Shown here piece after piece: positions 60,344-64,000 of a stretch of 64,000 nucleotides of DNA (positions are counted from its first letter, which is position 1; the number at the start of each line of letters is the position of its first letter). The DNA is taken from contig NZ_JAAGLU010000003.1 of assembly GCF_010550245.1 (NCBI RefSeq), forward strand, positions 186,001-250,000, given 5' to 3'. A program made the translations under genes and the position numbers. The DNA comes from Streptomyces sp. SID12501 (GTDB lineage Bacteria; Actinomycetota; Actinomycetes; Streptomycetales; Streptomycetaceae). The notes under the pieces are model-generated. The model was not told the DNA's origin. It saw only the letters and a list, made by a program, of their open reading frames with translations, and did no database searches.

Positions 60344-60935
60344 CTAGAAGTCGTCTCCCCTCGAAGGCGCGGCCAAGGGTGACCTCGTCCGCGTATTCCA
60401 GGTCGCCACCCACAGGGAGGCCGCTGGCCAGGCGGGTGACCTTGAGGCCCATGGGCTTGATCATGCGGGCGAGGTACGTCGCTGTGGCCTCGCCCTCCAG
60501 GTTCGGGTCGGTGGCCAGGATCAGTTCCGTGATCGTGCCGTCCGCGAGGCGGGTCAGCAGTTCCCTGATACGGAGGTCGTCCGGGCCCACCCCTTCGATC
60601 GGGCTGATCGCGCCGCCCAGGACGTGGTACTTGCCCCGGAACTCACGCGTCCGCTCGACCGCCACGACGTCCTTGGACTCCTCGACGACACAGATGACCG
60701 TCGTGTCCCGGCGCGGGTCGCGGCAGATGTTGCACAGCTCCTCCTGCGCCACGTTCCCGCAGGTCACACAGAAGCGGACCTTCGCCTTCGCTTCGAGGAG
60801 GGCGTGCGCGAGGCGCCGTACGTCCGTCGGCTCCGCCTGGAGGATGTGGAAGGCGATCCGCTGCGCGCTCTTGGGACCGACGCCGGGGAGCCGCCCCAGT
60901 TCGTCGATGAGGTCCTGGACCACGCCTTCGTACAA
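60336..60935 (-). CDS. recR: Recombination protein RecR
   Basis: 199 aa, the standard length, from TTG 60935 with AGGAAAGG upstream. RecR forms a ring that works with RecO/RecF to load RecA. HhH region [17 protein letters not shown], zinc C4 motif [16 protein letters not shown], Toprim domain [16 protein letters not shown]...[19 protein letters not shown] and the C-terminal Walker B-like [14 protein letters not shown]...[16 protein letters not shown]. Next in the conserved block ybaB-recR. Confidence 0.96.
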   Translation of the reverse strand: MYEGVVQDLIDELGRLPGVGPKSAQRIAFHILQAEPTDVRRLAHALLEAKAKVRFCVTCGNVAQEELCNICRDPRRDTTVICVVEESKDVVAVERTREFRGKYHVLGGAISPIEGVGPDDLRIRELLTRLADGTITELILATDPNLEGEATATYLARMIKPMGLKVTRLASGLPVGGDLEYADEVTLGRAFEGRRLLDV

Positions 60936-60951
60936 CGGACTGCCTTTCCTG

Positions 60952-60975
60952 GGTGCTTCGGTGCTTCGGTGCTTC
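60952..60975. repeat. GGTGCTTC x3 tandem repeat
   Basis: Three exact 8-bp units lie in the 130-bp gap between ybaB and recR, just upstream of the recR ribosome site on the minus strand. Copy number may affect leader length. Confidence 0.85.
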
Positions 60976-61065
60976 CTTACACGGTTCCGTCTTTCCTGCT
61001 GTACGTACCGTAGTTGGCCGCCGCCCACCTGAGGAAGACGGGACGGGGGGCGCGTGGGGCGAACG

Positions 61066-61440
61066 TCAGAACGGCAGGCCCGGGATGCCGCTTCCGCCAC
61101 CGCCCAGACCCTGGGCCAGCGGGCCCAGCTTCTGCTGCTGGAGCTGCTGCGCGTTCTCGTTCGCCGCCTGTACGGCCGCCACGACCAGGTCGGCGAGGGT
61201 CTCGGTGTCCTCCGGGTCGACCGCCTTCGGGTCGATCTTGAGGGCCCGCAGTTCGCCGGCGCCCGTCACGGTCGCCTTGACGAGACCACCGCCCGCCTGC
61301 CCGTCGACCTCGGTCCGCGCCAGCTCCTCCTGCGCGTTCGCCAGGTCCTGCTGCATCTTCTGGGCCTGCTGGAGCAGCTGCTGCATGTTGGGCTGGCCAC
61401 CACCGGGGATCACGATCAGCTCCTCGTCGTCCGTAGTCAT
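61066..61440 (-). CDS. ybaB: YbaB/EbfC-family nucleoid-associated protein
   Basis: 124-aa DNA-binding protein conserved beside rec[83 protein letters not shown] is the complete family pattern; the ends are Gly-rich. It forms dimers that bind DNA without strict sequence specificity. In many bacteria dnaX lies upstream, but not in this window, where a SLATT-type gene is divergent instead. Confidence 0.95.
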   Translation of the reverse strand: MTTDDEELIVIPGGGQPNMQQLLQQAQKMQQDLANAQEELARTEVDGQAGGGLVKATVTGAGELRALKIDPKAVDPEDTETLADLVVAAVQAANENAQQLQQQKLGPLAQGLGGGGSGIPGLPF

Positions 61441-61720
61441 GCGCGCGAGTCATGCGCGCGAAATTCGGCGTTCGGCACGAGCCTACGTGGTCGGGTAGGC
61501 CATCGCTCCAGCACTCTTTCGAGTGAGCCGGTCCTTTGGCCTATACCTGATCAAGGGCCTCTTCCGAGCGGAAAAGAAACGAAAGCCCGGTCACCGCCAC
61601 CCGTTGGGCGGTAGGAAGGGGGCGGCGCGACAGCTTTACACCGGCATCAGACGTCACACGGGCGTCTTACGGTGTCACGCACGGTGATGTGGTCAGTCTG
61701 CTCAGCTAAGGGAGTGCCGG

Positions 61721-62491
61721 GTGAGCCAGCCGGAGATGCAGCCCGAGGGGCCGCCGCAGAGACCGCCCCACGACGGGCGGAGCGAAGGTCCCCCCGAGCT
61801 GGGCTTCCCCGGGCTGCGGCCCGGGGACCTGACCGGCCGGCCCTTCCCCCTCGGCGACTGGGGCGAGCCCGCGCCACGCCTCGACGAGCTGTACCGGTGG
61901 GTGGAGCAGGGGGCCCTGGAGACGGCGGCCTGGTACCTCGCCGACCGCGTCTGGAAACGGCGGGGGGCCCGGGCACTGCGTACGGGCGCCGCGCTCGGGG
62001 CGGTCGCCGGGGCCGCGCTGCCGCTGCTCGATCTCACCGGGGTGATGGGCGGGGTCGCCCCCTGGGGATACCTGGCGATGCTGGTCGCGGTGGCATGCGT
62101 GGCCGCCGACCGGTTCTTCGGGGTCACCTCGGGGTGGATAAGGGACGTGGCCACCGCGCAGGCCGTGCAGCGGCGGCTTCAGGTGCTGCAGTTCGACTGG
62201 GCGTCGGAGAGCGTGCGAGAGGTCCTGGGGCCGACGGAGGGAACGGCGGGCGAGGCCGCCGACCGGTGCCTCGGGGTGCTGCGGAGGTTCTCGGAGGACG
62301 TGACGGAGCTGATCCGGGCGGAGACGGCGGACTGGATGGTGGAGTTCCGCACGGGGTCCGCGCCGCTGGGCATCCAGTCGGCGGGGATGGGAATGCCCCG
62401 GCAGGACGCGACGGTGCACCAGGGCCGGTTCGGGGTCGCCCCGGGAGCCCGCCCGAACATGCCTCGGCAGAGGCCGCCGGAGGCGCGGTGA
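61721..62491 (+). CDS. SLATT-domain-like 2-TM protein
   Basis: 256 aa. GTG 61721 has AAGGGAG 6 bases upstream. A Pro-rich N-terminus precedes two transmembrane helices (ALGAVAGAALPLLDLTGVM and GYLAMLVAVACVAADRF, about 90-140), then a long amphipathic helix with TAQAVQRRLQVLQFDWASESV. This resembles SLATT proteins, a 2-TM family that in other settings partners nucleotide-sensing effectors, but streptomycetes also have a widespread form near ybaB/dnaX, so a defence role should not be assumed. Confidence 0.65.
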   Translation: MSQPEMQPEGPPQRPPHDGRSEGPPELGFPGLRPGDLTGRPFPLGDWGEPAPRLDELYRWVEQGALETAAWYLADRVWKRRGARALRTGAALGAVAGAALPLLDLTGVMGGVAPWGYLAMLVAVACVAADRFFGVTSGWIRDVATAQAVQRRLQVLQFDWASESVREVLGPTEGTAGEAADRCLGVLRRFSEDVTELIRAETADWMVEFRTGSAPLGIQSAGMGMPRQDATVHQGRFGVAPGARPNMPRQRPPEAR

Positions 62492-62600
62492 GGTAGGTGG
62501 ATGCGGCCGAAGAACCCGCCCCCGCGAACGGCGGCTTCACGATGCACACCACATGGCTGCCGACCGGGGGTTCGGCGGATACCGGGGTCGCCAGGCCGCG

Positions 62601-62632
62601 TCGGGAGGCCCCTTCGTGAAGGGGCCTCCCGA
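62601..62632. terminator. 14-bp perfect bidirectional hairpin
   Basis: TCGGGAGGCCCCTT (62601-62614) and its complement (62619-62632) with a CGTG loop. It can end the SLATT gene and the minus-strand gene at 62639. Confidence 0.85.
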
Positions 62633-62638
62633 CCAGTC

Positions 62639-63028
62639 TCAGCGCGTTCCCGGCAGAGGGCCGAACCACGATGGATCGTTCATCTCGCCCTCGTCCTCCT
62701 GCCACTGTGGAGGTGCCGAAACGACGAAGCTCCTCAGGCCACCACCCAGCAAGAACAGACTGCCGGGCTCGACTTCCACCCCGTGATCGAGGCCTACCTG
62801 CCGGCATTCCTCGTCGTCGGCCCGGCGGATGACCAAGCCGTCGTAACTGGGACGGAGAAGCATGAGATCGACGTTGGCGAAGTAGATTTCGATCCGGGTG
62901 TCCGGCGGCCTGTCCCGGCTACTGCGGAGGATCAGTCTTCGATGACCGACGGTGTATTGCCAGACCTTGAAATACCTGTCGGATCGGAATATCTCGGAAC
63001 CGGCGAACTCCGGCGTCACATCACCCAT
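62639..63028 (-). CDS. Unknown 129-aa protein, candidate immunity protein
   Basis: MGDVTPEFAGSEIFRSDRYFKVWQYTVGHRRLILRSSRDRPPDTRIEIYFANVDLMLLRPSYDGLVIRRADDEECRQVGL has a beta-rich, acidic character common in immunity proteins. Codon use and GC are less extreme than to the left. The ribosome site before ATG 63028 is weak. It lies downstream of the toxin-like gene on the same strand, after another small gene. Function is inferred from position only. Confidence 0.6.
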   Translation of the reverse strand: MGDVTPEFAGSEIFRSDRYFKVWQYTVGHRRLILRSSRDRPPDTRIEIYFANVDLMLLRPSYDGLVIRRADDEECRQVGLDHGVEVEPGSLFLLGGGLRSFVVSAPPQWQEDEGEMNDPSWFGPLPGTR

Positions 63029-63208
63029 TTAGTGCGTCCCATTTGGCGGCTGGAGGCTCACGCCGGTGCGGCATTAGGCGGTCCCGAGTGAGCCCGGGTC
63101 GTCGAACCGGACCCTGAACAGCTTGAGGTGCGTTGCTCAACCCACTGCGACGTCAGCAAGACAGTCAAACGCCAACTCGCGATCGCCGCCGGACGTTAGA
63201 GAACAACA

Positions 63209-63472
63209 TTAGTCGGTGAGCCAGGGCGACAGGAGAGCGGAAAACTCTTGGTCAGAAATCTGGACGCCTCCCCCGCCAAACCGCCCCCACGCTTGCGCTC
63301 GCTGAAGAACAGGAAGCGGAACATCAAACGCAATACGGAATACGGCAATGAAAGAGATGGCACCGAACGCCGAACCCAACTTTTCCCTGGAAAGCAAAGC
63401 CAGTTCCACTGCACCCTTGCCTTCCGAATGAGCCACCCTCAGTTCGGCTGCAATATTTTCCAGGTCACCCAT
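63209..63472 (-). CDS. Unknown 87-aa protein, candidate immunity protein
   Basis: ATG 63472 (AGGTGCGAG upstream) gives MGDLENIAAELRVAHSEGKGAVELALLSREKLGSAFGAISFIAVFRIAFDVPLPVLQRAQAWGRFGGGGVQISDQEFSALLSPWLTD. The DNA is plainly lower in GC than the neighbours. It begins about 118 bases after the toxin-like gene ends, in the same direction, the usual place for a cognate immunity gene. No known family recognised. Confidence 0.6.
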   Translation of the reverse strand: MGDLENIAAELRVAHSEGKGAVELALLSREKLGSAFGAISFIAVFRIAFDVPLPVLQRAQAWGRFGGGGVQISDQEFSALLSPWLTD

Positions 63473-63590
63473 CTCGCACCTAGCTTTCCGCTCTACCCTG
63501 AGCACTATTGCGGCGTGAGGGCAGGTCTCACTTCGCGTGAAACCCACCCTCACACACGCTCACCATCTGGCAAATATTGCGGACGGCATC

Positions 63591-64000
63591 CTAAGAGAAG
63601 ATCACACCAACCTCGGTGTACTCGCCCAGCATTCCTCGAAGTTCAATTATTTCCACGTTCGTGAACCCTGACTTCGAAGACATCTTACCCGTGAACGTTC
63701 CTCGAAGTGCGGCTTCCTCAAGTGATGCGTATTCGCCACTCCGCACGGCCTTATTGAAGGAGTTGAGGTTGTCGCTGAGTTCTCCACCGTTCTGCCAGTA
63801 CGCCTTCACTCCCTTGACCTTGTTGCCAAAGTGCGCAAGGGCGGCGTTGAACATTTCGCCGCCACTCGGCGTACCCGGGCCTTTCTTAACGGCTATAGAG
63901 ACAAGGCCGGCATCGTCGATGCCTGCAACGATTCCAAATCCGCTTGGCGCTACGTCGACGTAATCCGGGCACTTGGCACTGCGGGCCGCGCTGATCCGCC
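63591..64000 (-). CDS. C-terminal end of a probable polymorphic toxin (partial)
   Basis: The frame is open to the window edge and ends in a stop at 63591-63593. The visible 135 residues include SGFGIVAGIDDAGLVSIAVKKGPGTPSGGEMFNAALAHFG, NSFNKAVRSGEYASLEEAALRGTFTGKMS and a final EYTEVGVIFS. This recalls toxin domains at the C-termini of Rhs/polymorphic proteins of streptomycetes. Lower GC and two small genes behind it support that. The N-terminal repeats or export signals lie outside the window. Confidence 0.55.
   Translation of the reverse strand, partial: RISAARSAKCPDYVDVAPSGFGIVAGIDDAGLVSIAVKKGPGTPSGGEMFNAALAHFGNKVKGVKAYWQNGGELSDNLNSFNKAVRSGEYASLEEAALRGTFTGKMSSKSGFTNVEIIELRGMLGEYTEVGVIFS

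Overview
The window is chromosomal DNA of a Streptomyces or close relative. The DNA is very GC-rich with G/C-ending codons, GTG and TTG starts are frequent, many genes overlap through GTGA or ATGA, several starts look leaderless, and the right half carries the streptomycete-type block ybaB-recR-DUF5063 ... lysC-asd-ECF sigma factor. No rRNA, tRNA or CRISPR array was recognised.

Layout. 1-3363: the tail of a possible ANTAR-type regulator, then a xylose/ribose-type ABC importer (lipoprotein, ATPase, permease). 3398-8633: an FAD monooxygenase facing a lipoprotein / peptidoglycan-binding adaptor / MacB-type ABC operon. 8747-11742: a small secreted SH3-like protein and a two-component pair whose genes are tail to tail. 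12173-16306: a 1377-residue membrane nSTAND NTPase with 14 WD40 repeats. 16307-21170: an accessory stretch with a possible small RNA ending in an intrinsic terminator, a deletion-scarred GntR gene, a glycosyltransferase, a DprA-like plus ComF-like pair, an HTH/zinc-ribbon protein and a truncated toxin-antitoxin-like pair. 21173-26486: four minus-strand envelope genes (ricin-lectin membrane protein, serine hydrolase with SH3, a Ser/Thr kinase fused to a lytic transglycosylase-like domain, and an FHA protein). 26802-29858: FkbM methyltransferase, a membrane-anchored unknown and an amidohydrolase.

30032-36172: the complete urea ABC importer urtABCDE with a cytoplasmic binding-protein-like sensor upstream. 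36264-40106: cobalamin genes (cobH, cobK, cbiD) and a NiCoT nickel/cobalt permease with a possible Nur box. 40172-42217: a double TrkA-N/RCK membrane protein. 42413-46389: small accessory genes (Cys-rich peptide, DUF6415-like protein and others) beside an XRE-TPR regulator and a HAD phosphatase. 46690-49923: S9 peptidase, NTF2-like protein and SURF1. 49969-55032: ECF sigma factor with a membrane partner, then asd and lysC; asd has a repeat-built N-terminal extension of about 106 residues. 55241-59650: a two-component system, an NTF2-like secreted protein, a P-loop kinase, a methyltransferase and an ISL3 transposase remnant lie between lysC and the DUF5063-recR-ybaB operon. 61721-64000: a SLATT-like 2-TM protein, then lower-GC DNA with the C-terminal end of a probable polymorphic toxin and two candidate immunity genes.

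The best candidates for new biology are the kinase-transglycosylase fusion with its FHA partner, the DprA/ComF-like pair, the repeat extension of asd, five helically phased GTCAGG repeats beside asd, and the toxin module at the right edge. All calls come from reading the sequence; no database search was run.
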